Positions 20,672 to 28,677 of a stretch of 56,128 nt of DNA are shown here, one piece after another. Numbering within the stretch: position 1 is the stretch's first letter; the number at the start of each line of letters is the position of its first letter. Below the pieces are notes generated by a model. It did not search any database. It was not told the origin of the DNA and saw only the letters and a program-made list of their open reading frames with translations. The translations under genes and the position numbers were made by a program. The stretch is from the NCBI GenBank assembly GCA_031295725.1, contig JAUMNV010000076.1:1-56128 (forward strand), written 5' to 3'. Origin of the DNA: Collinsella sp. GTDB taxonomy: Bacteria; Actinomycetota; Coriobacteriia; Coriobacteriales; Coriobacteriaceae.

Positions 20672-21235
20672 TTAAGGCTCTTTTTTGCCTTGCACGCCCT
20701 TGGCCCACTCGGCACTGGCTCTCATGGCGTTCTCGAGGGCCTCGCGCAGTTTTTGGTCTTCGATGGGCGCCACCTGGCGCTCAATCTCGGTGCGCTCGGC
20801 CTCACTTAGGTCGGCGTGCGGGGCCGGCGGGCGCTCGGTCGTCGCCGGGCGCAGGCGCTCCTTAGCGGCGGGCGGCGTGTGACCGGGTGCGGTGGTTTTG
20901 AACACCAGGCCGTCCACATGAGCACCGGCGCGCTCCATGCGCGCGCGGATGATCTCACGCAACAGCGTCATTTCCTGCGTCCACGAGGGCGAATCGAGAT
21001 ATACCAGCAGCTCATTGGACTCGGGCAGGTAGCGCAGACCCGTCACATGCCGCCCCTCGCGCGTGCCCGAGCACACCGCGTTCCACGCGCGATAGACCGC
21101 GCGCGACTCCTCGGCAGCCTCCATCTGCGCACGGCGCTCAGGCGTCGCCGACGCCAGGATGCGCTGGCGCTCTGCGTTCAAAAACCCACTGAAGGCGACC
21201 GTCTCGCTCTCGCGCTCGTAATTAGCACGTCTCAC
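20672..21235 (-). CDS. dciA: DUF721 protein, DciA-type helicase loader
   Basis: 187 residues. The DUF721 core spans about 48-110: WNAVCSGTREGRHVTGLRYL, then ELLVYLDSPSWTQEMTLLRE. DUF721 proteins located next to dnaA/recF were named DciA, the ancestral partner that loads DnaB in bacteria lacking DnaC or DnaI. The C-terminal 70 residues are charged and proline-rich. The gene start overlaps the end of recF by 14 bases. Assignment by domain and context. Confidence 0.8.
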   Translation of the reverse strand: MRRANYERESETVAFSGFLNAERQRILASATPERRAQMEAAEESRAVYRAWNAVCSGTREGRHVTGLRYLPESNELLVYLDSPSWTQEMTLLREIIRARMERAGAHVDGLVFKTTAPGHTPPAAKERLRPATTERPPAPHADLSEAERTEIERQVAPIEDQKLREALENAMRASAEWAKGVQGKKEP

Positions 21236-22328
21236 CCATGCTCACCACCTTGGCTCGATCAAGCAGGTCATCGGTAAAGTATCCCAGGTTGGTCGTGGTT
21301 ATGACCGTCTGGATATCATCGCCGATCAGCCGCAGAAAAGCACCGCGGCGCTCGCCGTCGAGCTCGCTCATCACGTCGTCCAGAAGCAACAGCGGAGCAG
21401 TACCCAGAACATCGCGAGCCACGGCCACCTCGGCCACCTTCCAGGCCAGAACCAACGTTCGTTGCTGTCCTTGGCTGGCAAATGAACGAGCGGAGCGACC
21501 CGCCACGGTAAATTCAATCTCGTCGCGATGCGGTCCCACCAACGTCACGCCGCGGCGAATTTCCTCGTCGGCGTGCTCATCAAGGGCGGCCAGCATGCGC
21601 TCGTACGCCCAGCCCTTCAGCTCTTCGCGATCCTCGACCTGGGGCAAATCCCCCAGCGTGGACGCATAGGACACGTTGGCGGCTTCACCGGACGCCACTT
21701 GCCCGTAGGCAGTGTGCACATGGCCCGCCAGCCGGTCGAGCAGGGCCAACCGGTGCACAAGCAGAGCCGAGCCCGCGCGGGCAATCGAATCGTTCCACGC
21801 GCCGAGCATCTCACGGCAGCACCAGGTTTCCTTGAGCAAGGCGTTGCGCTGGGTCACGCAGCGCCCATAGGTGCTCGCAAGATCGGCATAGCGTGCGCTC
21901 AGTTGCATGCCAAAGTCATCGAGGGCGGCGCGGCGCACACTGGCGCCCCGCTTAACCATGTCCAGATGGTCGGGGCAAAACAGCACGCTCGGCAGAACCC
22001 CGCGCACACCGGCGGCAGAGCATCTCTTGCCGTTGCGGCTAAACGAGCGCTTACCGTCCTCCGCGCTCAATCCCATATCAAGCACGCGGCCGTCGCCCTC
22101 GAGCCTCAGCTCGACCTTGCACGAGCCCACGCCGTCATGGACGAGCTCGGCTGCGGTCGGATGCCTAAACGAGGCGCCGCTCGTCAGCAGCTGCAGTGCC
22201 TCTATGAGATTGGTCTTTCCCGCCGCGTTGGGTCCCGCAAGTATCGTCACGCCCTCGTCCAGGGCAAGGCAATAGCTCTCAAAACTGCGGTAGTGCGCGA
22301 CGGAAAGATCGCGGGCGAACATGGTCAT
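21222..22328 (-). CDS. recF: Recombination mediator RecF
   Basis: 368 residues. SMC-like ATPase that promotes RecA loading at gaps and acts near replication. Walker A GPNAAGKTNLIEAL, signature FASQGQQRTLVLAWK, Walker B PLLLLDDVMSELD, and the H/switch segment TVITTTNLG. ATG at 22328, with a second ATG two codons later. Nine bases after dnaN; no strong Shine-Dalgarno, so translational coupling is likely. Confidence 0.96.
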   Translation of the reverse strand: MTMFARDLSVAHYRSFESYCLALDEGVTILAGPNAAGKTNLIEALQLLTSGASFRHPTAAELVHDGVGSCKVELRLEGDGRVLDMGLSAEDGKRSFSRNGKRCSAAGVRGVLPSVLFCPDHLDMVKRGASVRRAALDDFGMQLSARYADLASTYGRCVTQRNALLKETWCCREMLGAWNDSIARAGSALLVHRLALLDRLAGHVHTAYGQVASGEAANVSYASTLGDLPQVEDREELKGWAYERMLAALDEHADEEIRRGVTLVGPHRDEIEFTVAGRSARSFASQGQQRTLVLAWKVAEVAVARDVLGTAPLLLLDDVMSELDGERRGAFLRLIGDDIQTVITTTNLGYFTDDLLDRAKVVSMGETC

Positions 22329-22337
22329 GGCGCAGCG

Positions 22338-23441
22338 CTAGATGCGGACCGGCATGACCAGGTACAGGTAGTTGATCTTGTCGTAGGACTTGAAGATGCC
22401 CGCCTGCGAGTAGCTCTTGAGCTCCAGCGTGATCTCCTTCTCCTTGGACAGAGCATTGAGGCAGCCGAAGATGTAGTGGTAGTTGAAGGCGATGGTGCCC
22501 GACTCGCCCTCGGCCTCGACATCGATCGTCTCCTGTGCAAGGTCCTGGTCATTGGAAATGGAGGACAGGCCCATCTGCCCGTTCTCGACATCGATCTCGA
22601 ACTTGACGGCGGGATTGGCGCTCGCAATAACGGCTACGCGCTTGAGGGCGGCGTTAAAGGCGGCAACGTCGATCTTGACGCTCGTCACGCACGAATCGGG
22701 GATGAGCTGCTTGTAGTTGGGATACACGCCCTCGATGCGGCGCGACACGTAGGTGGTGTTGCCGGCCTCAAAGACGACCTGGGTGTCGGTAGCCCCGATC
22801 ATGATGGTCGCCTGGCTGGCCATGATGTTCAGCGCGTCGTTAAAGGCGTCGGCCGGAACGTTGAGCTCAAAGGAGCCTTCGAGGGTCGAGGTCTCGACCT
22901 GCGTATCGCACACGGCCAAACGGAAGGAATCGGTCGCCACCAGGCGCACGGTGTTGTTCTCGACTTTCATGTGCACGCCGCCCAGAATGGGGCGAGCCTT
23001 GTCGGTCGAGGTGACGCGCCACACGCGGCCGACCATTTCGGACAAGATATCAGTCGGCAGCTCCACGGCACTCTCGATGGCATAGGCCGGAAACTCGGGG
23101 AAGTCATTGGCATCGAGCGTGTTCAGGCGGAAAGAGCTCTTCTCGCAACTGATCAGCACCTGGCGTTCGGACAGCTCAAAGGTGACCGGGGCATCAGGGA
23201 GAGTCTTGGTGATATTGGAGAGCATCTTACAGGGGATAACCATCTCGCCCTCTTCTTCGACATGCGCCGCGATGCGATGACGGATCGAGATGGTGTAGTT
23301 AGAGGTCTGGAATTCCAAGATGCCGTCTTGGGCCTTAACGAGCACGCCCGACAGGATGGGGAGGGTGGATGCCGAAGCGACACCCTTCATAACGACGGCG
23401 ATGGCTTGTGTAAGCGAGCTCTGGCTGACGGTGAACTTCAT
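22338..23441 (-). CDS. dnaN: DNA polymerase III sliding clamp (beta)
   Basis: 367 residues, standard length. Begins MKFTVSQSSLTQAIAVVMKGV, has the three clamp domains, the DEFPEFP-like segment (NDFPEFPAY), and the canonical C-terminal end YLVMPVRI that forms part of the partner-binding pocket. AAAGG lies 9 bases before the ATG. Follows the putative oriC in the dnaA-dnaN spacer. Confidence 0.97.
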   Translation of the reverse strand: MKFTVSQSSLTQAIAVVMKGVASASTLPILSGVLVKAQDGILEFQTSNYTISIRHRIAAHVEEEGEMVIPCKMLSNITKTLPDAPVTFELSERQVLISCEKSSFRLNTLDANDFPEFPAYAIESAVELPTDILSEMVGRVWRVTSTDKARPILGGVHMKVENNTVRLVATDSFRLAVCDTQVETSTLEGSFELNVPADAFNDALNIMASQATIMIGATDTQVVFEAGNTTYVSRRIEGVYPNYKQLIPDSCVTSVKIDVAAFNAALKRVAVIASANPAVKFEIDVENGQMGLSSISNDQDLAQETIDVEAEGESGTIAFNYHYIFGCLNALSKEKEITLELKSYSQAGIFKSYDKINYLYLVMPVRI

Positions 23442-23448
23442 CTTTTAA

Positions 23449-23664
23449 TACCTTTCTATAGATATAAATATCTTAATAATAGTAATAGCACTGACGAAAC
23501 TGTTGATTACTCCCAAAGACGCAGGTCAGACCCAAGAAGAGAATCGACAGCAACCTGTGTGCAACAGGGGTGGTTTTCCACGTTCAAAACCTGCGCAAAA
23601 CTTTTCATCACCGCGGGTTGGGTTTTAGACACCTTATGCCCGTGGTTTCGACAAGTTTTCAACA
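23449..23664. other. Putative oriC in the dnaA-dnaN spacer
   Basis: An AT-rich stretch (23449-23488) adjoins five DnaA-trio units: the plus strand at 23474-23488, read 3' to 5', is GAT AAT GAT AAT AAT. Twelve bases away is TGTTGATTA (23501-23509), then further box-like 9-mers TTTTCCACG (23574-23582), TTTTCATCA (23602-23610) and TTTTCAACA (23656-23664). Box, short spacer, trios and AT-rich DNA downstream of dnaA is the order of the basal unwinding system known from Bacillus subtilis. Canonical TTATCCACA boxes are absent. Confidence 0.75.
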
Positions 23665-23679
23665 GGTGTCTCTATTTCC

Positions 23680-25404
23680 CTACGAGCGCAGTGTAATTTT
23701 ATCGCGCAGCGACTTAAGGTCTTCGGTGACGGTGCGGTCTTCCTGGATCATCTTCTGGACCTTTTTGTAGCTCGTGCTGACGGTCGAGTGGTTGCGGTTG
23801 CCAAATTCGGCGCCCACCGCCGTGGTCGTCATCTCGCACATCTCGATGGCCAGGTAGATAGCGATATGGCGTGCTTTGGCGATATTGGCGTTGCGCCGCG
23901 GGCCGATGAGCTCCTCGTGCGTCACGCCGTACTGCTCTTCGATGACGGACTGAACCGTTTGCACGTTGATCTTTTTGGCCGATGTATCGAAGTACTGGCT
24001 GGCGATGGCGTCGATATCGTCAAAGGTGAGCTCCCCGCCCTCGCGTTCGCGGTCGCCCGCCTCGCCGGCGCAGCGCTCGCAGAAGCTCTCGAGTTCGCGG
24101 ATGTTGGTGCCCGACACCTCTGCCATGTGCTTAAAGTGCTCATCGGTCAGGTGCCCGCCGTCGCCCCCATAGGCCGCCAGCAGCGAGTCGTCGCCTGCCT
24201 CGGGAGCGGCGACGATGGTGTTCTCGTAATAGCGCTGCAAGATCTTGTATTTCATCTCGTAGCTGGGCTCTGCGACTAGGCAGAGCATGCCGGCGTTGAA
24301 GCGGCTGGTCAGACGCTCGTCCATGCTCAGGTCCTTGGGGGCGCGGTCTGCCGCGATGACGACCTTCTTGTTGTTGCGGATGAACTCGTCCATGAGCTGG
24401 AAAAAGTAGTCCACGCTCGCGCGCTTGCCGATGATGTTTTGGATGTCATCGATGATGAGCACGTCCACGCCGTGGTACGCCTGCATGATGGGGGCGTTGC
24501 TCTTCTTTTGACGGTCGAACTCGGTCATCAGGTCGTCCAGATATGCCTGAGAGTTGGCATACTTGACCTTGATCTCGGGCGACTTCTCGGCGAGCTCGTT
24601 TTTGATGGCAAGCAGCAGGTGCGTCTTGCCCAGGCCTGATTTGCCGTAGATGAACAGTGATGTGCATGTGCCGCGCTCGTCCGCGAGGGCGGCAAACTTG
24701 AGTGCCGAGCGATAGGCATGGCTGTTCTCGGGGCCGTAGACAAAGTTCTCAAAGGTAAATTTTGAGTTCGCGGCGAGCGGGGCTCCATCCGTATTCTGCT
24801 CGGCCGGCACGGTCGGTGCTGGCATGGGTGAAGCGGGGGTCGCAGCTTGCGTGGATTTAGTCGGCGCTTCGCCCTTCATCTGGTTCATCATGCGGCGAAA
24901 ATCGTCGGCCGAGAGCGTGTTCTTGATTGCAATGCCCGAATCCGCGCCTGCCGCTGCGTCGTGAGCGATGGGCATGTGCGTGACGGGTGCGTTCGTTGAC
25001 GTCGCTGCCGCGGTCGGCAACGGCGCCATGGTTTCACGGGAAACATCGCTGTGCTGGTGCTCGATTGTCGGCACGTCGCCTGCGGAGGCCGGCACCGTCG
25101 GGGAAGCAGCGGGAGCCGCGGAGGGCGCCGTCGCGGCGGCGGATTCCGTCGCGACGCCTTGCGGTGCCACGATGTCGAGCGCAATCGGTGCAAAGGCGAT
25201 TTCTTCCAGATAGGCCTCAATAGTCGGCTGATGCTTTTTGAGCTGCGCGATGGCAAAGCGCGAGGGGGCCTCGATCGTGAGCGTATCTTCGGTCAGGCTT
25301 ATGGCCCGCGATTGCCCCAGCATGTTGATGAGGCGTGCATCTTGGCCGTCGCGCTGGCAAAAGGCGATGGCATCCCCCAGGATGATGCTTGCTTCCTCGT
25401 CCAC
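23680..25404 (-). CDS. dnaA: Replication initiator DnaA
   Basis: 574 residues from a GTG with GGGAG at 5 bases. Domain I about 1-75; a long Ala/Pro/Thr-rich domain II linker to about 240; AAA+ domain III with FIYGKSGLGKTHLLLAI and VLIIDDIQNI; domain IV with AKARHIAIYLAIEMCEMTT and GNRNHSTV. The usual DNA-contacting signature is G-x-R-D-H-T-T-V; here Asn replaces Asp and Ser replaces the first Thr. The linker is longer than in most DnaA proteins. A parS-like sequence lies in the linker codons at about 25031. It is 15 bases after the GHKL gene, probably one operon. Confidence 0.95.
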   Translation of the reverse strand: MDEEASIILGDAIAFCQRDGQDARLINMLGQSRAISLTEDTLTIEAPSRFAIAQLKKHQPTIEAYLEEIAFAPIALDIVAPQGVATESAAATAPSAAPAASPTVPASAGDVPTIEHQHSDVSRETMAPLPTAAATSTNAPVTHMPIAHDAAAGADSGIAIKNTLSADDFRRMMNQMKGEAPTKSTQAATPASPMPAPTVPAEQNTDGAPLAANSKFTFENFVYGPENSHAYRSALKFAALADERGTCTSLFIYGKSGLGKTHLLLAIKNELAEKSPEIKVKYANSQAYLDDLMTEFDRQKKSNAPIMQAYHGVDVLIIDDIQNIIGKRASVDYFFQLMDEFIRNNKKVVIAADRAPKDLSMDERLTSRFNAGMLCLVAEPSYEMKYKILQRYYENTIVAAPEAGDDSLLAAYGGDGGHLTDEHFKHMAEVSGTNIRELESFCERCAGEAGDREREGGELTFDDIDAIASQYFDTSAKKINVQTVQSVIEEQYGVTHEELIGPRRNANIAKARHIAIYLAIEMCEMTTTAVGAEFGNRNHSTVSTSYKKVQKMIQEDRTVTEDLKSLRDKITLRS

Positions 25405-25419
25405 TGTCTCTCCCGTTCT

Positions 25420-26772
25420 TTAGCTCTGAGCTCGCACGCGAGCGGCGCCGAGTTCGGTCAGATGGTATTTCTGGCCATGCTTGATGACCAAGCCGGCCTG
25501 CGCCAAGTCGTTGAGCGTGCGTGACCAAGTGGGGGCCGAGTTTCCAAACGCCCTCGCTAGATCGGTTGCGCCGCACGCTTGATTTTGCGCCAGATAGCCC
25601 AGCGCGGCGTTGCCGCGATCGCTTACGAACACGTCCGGTTGTGGCTGCGCATACTGATTTGCTGCATTAGGATACATCATTTGAGCTGCTGGTTGTTGAG
25701 AACTCTGCATCGGCGGCATTTGCTGTTGAAAACTTTGAGGCCACTGTTGGTAAGGCTGCGGAGGCATCTGCTGGGCCCAGGGGTTGTACTGCTGCTGCGG
25801 CATCTGCTGGTACGGCTGCTGATATCCCTGCTGGTACTGCTGCGGGAACTGCTGGCCATACCCCAGTGGCGGCATCTGCTGATATGGATATCCCTGTTGG
25901 TACGGCTGATAGCCCATTTGCTGGCCACCCGGTGCCCCCGCCGCCTGCTGCATTGCTGCTGCATCCTGATTCGCCAGCGGCATGGCCTCTGGCATGTTTG
26001 GCGGCATCGACATAGATGCCGCCTGGGGTTCTTGTGTGGGAAGCATTCCGGGCTGCTGCATCTGTCCCACGGGGGGCTGCATCTGCTGCGTTGTCATGGG
26101 CTGCTGCGCAAAAGCTCCCGGCAGGGGATATGTGGGCTGCTCCGTCTCGGGCCGCACGGCAGCACCGCGTCCGCCGGCACGCTCGATTTCCTGCACGCGT
26201 TTAGGGTTCAGGCTTACCGTAACCACGGTGCCGTTGCCCATGTTGTCCTCGATGGATACGGCACCGCCGGCGTTTTCCAAATACTCCCGCACCATGGGAA
26301 ACCCTGCTCCGGTTCCACGGATATAGCGCTTCATCTTGCTGTTTGCGCTGGTAACGCCAAAGTCGAAAGCGCGTTCCTTGTCGTCGATGCCGGGTCCTTG
26401 ATCAGCAAAGCGGATGGTGTCTCCGCCGTCCAGAATCGAGATGATGGGCTCGGCAAAGTGCGCGTGGATAAAGTTTTCGACAATCTCGCGGATGACCATG
26501 AGCGAGATGTGGCCACCTTGTTCTTTCATGCACTGGTAGACGGTGTTGGTAGTCTCTTCCAAATACGTGCGGACATCTTGCGGATCAATGACGATCACAC
26601 GCGGTGTCGACAGCATGTCGTCATAGACGGCGATGCGTGCGGCGTACATGACTTTTGGCGCCTGCGTGGTCGTCTGCTCGCCTTCCGCACGCTCTTCGCG
26701 CACGCCGGTGATGTGCTCGTTGTCGGGTGCCGGGTCTCCGGAATCGACCATGGTGTAAAAGTCGTCAGACAT
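25420..26772 (-). CDS. GHKL ATPase with Q/P/M/Y-rich region and winged helix, next to dnaA
   Basis: 450 residues. Residues 55-200 hold a histidine-kinase-like ATPase fold: N-box IREIVENFIHAHF, G1 DQGPGID, F-box-like FDFGVTSANSKMKRY, and G2 RGTGAGFPM. There is no phospho-accepting histidine domain and no membrane segment. Residues 205-390 are low-complexity Gln, Pro, Met, Tyr and Gly (for example YPYQQMPP, QQYQQGYQQPYQQ). Residues 390-450 look like a winged helix (TDLARAF...APTWSRTLNDLAQAG...YHLTE). Fifteen bases before dnaA, same strand, so a replication-linked role is inferred. Possible relatives are anti-sigma-type kinases. Function unknown. Confidence 0.75.
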   Translation of the reverse strand: MSDDFYTMVDSGDPAPDNEHITGVREERAEGEQTTTQAPKVMYAARIAVYDDMLSTPRVIVIDPQDVRTYLEETTNTVYQCMKEQGGHISLMVIREIVENFIHAHFAEPIISILDGGDTIRFADQGPGIDDKERAFDFGVTSANSKMKRYIRGTGAGFPMVREYLENAGGAVSIEDNMGNGTVVTVSLNPKRVQEIERAGGRGAAVRPETEQPTYPLPGAFAQQPMTTQQMQPPVGQMQQPGMLPTQEPQAASMSMPPNMPEAMPLANQDAAAMQQAAGAPGGQQMGYQPYQQGYPYQQMPPLGYGQQFPQQYQQGYQQPYQQMPQQQYNPWAQQMPPQPYQQWPQSFQQQMPPMQSSQQPAAQMMYPNAANQYAQPQPDVFVSDRGNAALGYLAQNQACGATDLARAFGNSAPTWSRTLNDLAQAGLVIKHGQKYHLTELGAARVRAQS

Positions 26773-26845
26773 GCCGCTCGCAATCTTTCAAAAGGTTTCG
26801 AACAAATAGTAGCTCACCGTGCAACGTTTCTCATCTTTCGACAAC

Positions 26846-26945
26846 TTTTCAAAACTTGTTGAAAACTTTGGAAAACGGGCGAAAAGTTCTCAACATTGCC
26901 AACATGACCTGTTGAAAACTCGATGAAATATCGTGAAAAGTTGCC
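26846..26945. other. Cluster of DnaA-box-like 9-mers upstream of dnaA operon
   Basis: In 100 bases: TTTTCAAAA at 26846, TGTTGAAAA at 26857, TTTGGAAAA at 26867, TTCTCAACA at 26887, TGTTGAAAA at 26910, plus GTGAAAAG at 26934. TGTTGAAAA is the inverse of the TTTTCAACA found in the dnaA-dnaN spacer. No canonical TTATCCACA is present. It fits a second origin sub-region or dnaA autoregulation site. Confidence 0.55.
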
Positions 26946-27015
26946 ATGCACCGCTAAATCGAGCTTGGCTTATGGGGGAACCGTGTGAACTGCGCAACCT
27001 TTTACCTTTGATTTC

Positions 27016-27045
27016 TTGACATTTGAACATTGATTTCCCTACAAT
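27016..27045 (+). promoter_or_regulatory. Promoter for rpmH-rnpA operon
   Basis: TTGACA, 18 bases, TACAAT; a near-consensus sigma-70 promoter about 70 bases before rpmH. Confidence 0.85.
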
Positions 27046-27117
27046 CTTCAAGCTCACGTGTCTATATCTGCGTCCGCGTCCCCGCGGACACTCGAAATGC
27101 AGCAGGAGGAACTTAAG

Positions 27118-27252
27118 ATGAAGCGTACGTATCAGCCTAATAAGCGTAAGCGTGCCAAGACCCATGGCTTCCGTGCCCGTATGGCCACTAAGGGTGGTCG
27201 TGCCGTGCTCGCCCGTCGTCGCGCCAAGGGCCGCAAGCGTCTCACTGTCTAG
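27118..27252 (+). CDS. rpmH: 50S ribosomal protein L34
   Basis: 44 residues from the ATG at 27118, with AGGAGGA at 7 bases. MKRTYQPNKRKRAKTHGFRARM and the basic C-terminus are diagnostic. An in-frame upstream extension to 27058 lies within the leader. First gene of the operon rpmH-rnpA-yidD-yidC-jag. Confidence 0.98.
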   Translation: MKRTYQPNKRKRAKTHGFRARMATKGGRAVLARRRAKGRKRLTV

Positions 27253-27272
27253 CAGCGATACACACATCTCGC

Positions 27273-27611
27273 ATGAAGACTATTAAGTCTCGGCAAGATT
27301 TCGAGCATGTGTTCAGTCAGGGGCGTCGTTTCAATCACCCTCTGATTCGAATGACCATATGTGAATCGGTTGGCGAAGGCGACTCCGGAAGGGTCGCCTT
27401 CGTTGGTGCTAAGCGACTCGGTTGTGCCGTCGTGCGCAACCGATCTAAGCGTGTGATGCGCGAGGCCGCCCGCAGCTGCGGATTTCCCGTTGCGGGTTAT
27501 GACATCATCTTGTTTGCAACTCCCAAGACGAGGGTTTCCTCGCCGCAGGAGATGGACAAGGCGTTGCGTTCGCTTATGAAGCGCGCCGGCGTTGCCGGGG
27601 AGGAGCGATGA
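27273..27611 (+). CDS. rnpA: Ribonuclease P protein component
   Basis: 112 residues. Protein subunit that helps the catalytic RNA mature tRNA 5' ends. Contains the family RNR segment VVRNRSKRVMREAAR and an N-terminal KSRQDFEHVFSQGRRF. The last four bases overlap the yidD start (ATGA). Confidence 0.96.
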   Translation: MKTIKSRQDFEHVFSQGRRFNHPLIRMTICESVGEGDSGRVAFVGAKRLGCAVVRNRSKRVMREAARSCGFPVAGYDIILFATPKTRVSSPQEMDKALRSLMKRAGVAGEER

Positions 27612-27832
27612 GCAATCACGTTTTGCGACGTGTTGCCATCGCTCCTATTCGCATATATCAACAGGTTATTTCGCCCTTATTGCCTGACGCCTGCATTTAT
27701 TACCCAACGTGCTCGCAATACGCCATCCAGGCGATTGAGAAGCACGGTGTTTTGAGAGGCTGCTGGCTTGCCGTGAGGCGCATCGCTCGCTGCAATCCCC
27801 TGCACGTCGGCGGTTATGACCCTGTGCCTTAG
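27608..27832 (+). CDS. yidD: Membrane protein insertion efficiency factor YidD
   Basis: 74 residues. Shows the family pattern PIRIYQQVISPLLPDACIYY, PTCSQYAIQAIEKHG, and CNPLHVGGYDPVP. A short peripheral membrane protein helping YidC or Sec insertion. Overlaps rnpA by 4 bases and precedes yidC by 29 bases, the usual order. Confidence 0.96.
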   Translation: MSNHVLRRVAIAPIRIYQQVISPLLPDACIYYPTCSQYAIQAIEKHGVLRGCWLAVRRIARCNPLHVGGYDPVP

Positions 27833-27861
27833 CGGGCACTCGCTATCGGAGGAAAACTTAC

Positions 27862-28632
27862 ATGTGGGATTGGATCGTTAACATCCTTTTTGAGCTGCTC
27901 AAGCTCATCCAGACCTTTGCGGTCGACTGGGGCCTGTCCATCATCATTTTGGTGGTCATCATCCGTCTGCTGCTGACGCCGCTTATGCTCAAGTCGACCA
28001 AGTCGACGGCTCGCATGCAGGTGCTGCAGCCTAAGATGCTCGAGATCCAGGAGCGCTATGCCGACGATCCCCAGCGTCAGGCCGAGGAGATGCAGAAGTT
28101 CTACAGCGAGAACAAGTTCAACCCCATGGCTGGTTGTCTGCCGCTGTTGATCCAGATGCCCGTCCTGTTCGCCCTGTTTACGCTCCTGCGTAACCTGCCG
28201 AACTACTTTAGCGACGGCACGTTCTCGTTCTTCAACATCCTGCCCGACCTGACCACCACGCCGAGCGCTTCCTTTGCCGATGGCTTTATGGTTGCGCTGC
28301 CTGCGCTGGTTTGCCTGATTCTGTTCGCTGTCTTGACCCTGATTCCGCAGCTCTATATGTCGCGCAATCAGACTGGTCAGCAGGCCCAGAGCATGCGCAT
28401 GATGGCCGTCGTCATGACCGTCATGATGCTTTGGATGGGCTGGAGCCTGCCCGTCGGCGTTCTGCTGTACTACGACGTGTCTTCTGCCTGGCAGGTTATC
28501 CAGCAGATCTTCGTGACGCAGAAGGTTATCGACAAGGCCAAGGCCGATGAGGAGGAGCGTCTTAAGAACGCTCCGCTGCAGGTCGAGGTTACCCGTCGCG
28601 AGAAGAAGCCGCGTCCGCACAAGAAGAAGTAG
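27862..28632 (+). CDS. yidC: Membrane protein insertase YidC (Oxa1 type)
   Basis: 256 residues, the short Gram-positive form. Five membrane segments; the conserved positive residue is in IIRLLLTPLMLKST. A hydrophilic coiled loop (MLEIQERYADDPQRQAEEM) links TM1 and TM2. The C-terminal tail is strongly basic. There is no cleavable lipobox of the usual SpoIIIJ form at the N-terminus; the start MWDWIVNILFELL has GGAGG upstream. Confidence 0.95.
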   Translation: MWDWIVNILFELLKLIQTFAVDWGLSIIILVVIIRLLLTPLMLKSTKSTARMQVLQPKMLEIQERYADDPQRQAEEMQKFYSENKFNPMAGCLPLLIQMPVLFALFTLLRNLPNYFSDGTFSFFNILPDLTTTPSASFADGFMVALPALVCLILFAVLTLIPQLYMSRNQTGQQAQSMRMMAVVMTVMMLWMGWSLPVGVLLYYDVSSAWQVIQQIFVTQKVIDKAKADEEERLKNAPLQVEVTRREKKPRPHKKK

Positions 28633-28650
28633 TCGGGATATCAATCTTAT

Positions 28651-28662
28651 TTAGGTACCTAA
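28651..28662. repeat. Palindrome TTAGGTACCTAA, copy 1
   Basis: A perfect 12-base palindrome between yidC and jag. An identical 12-mer lies at 32155-32166. A protein-binding site is possible. Confidence 0.5.
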
Positions 28663-28677
28663 CTTTTGGAGTACGTT

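Noticed and set aside
25720..25920. Tandem DNA repeat in the GHKL gene
   Set aside because: The repetition is of CAG/TAT codons for Gln, Tyr and Pro with irregular period, so it is low-complexity coding and not a clean tandem array.
25579..26862. 427-codon open frame antisense to the GHKL gene
   Set aside because: The reverse of the Gln-rich codons gives a Leu/His-rich shadow; real ATPase motifs are on the minus strand.
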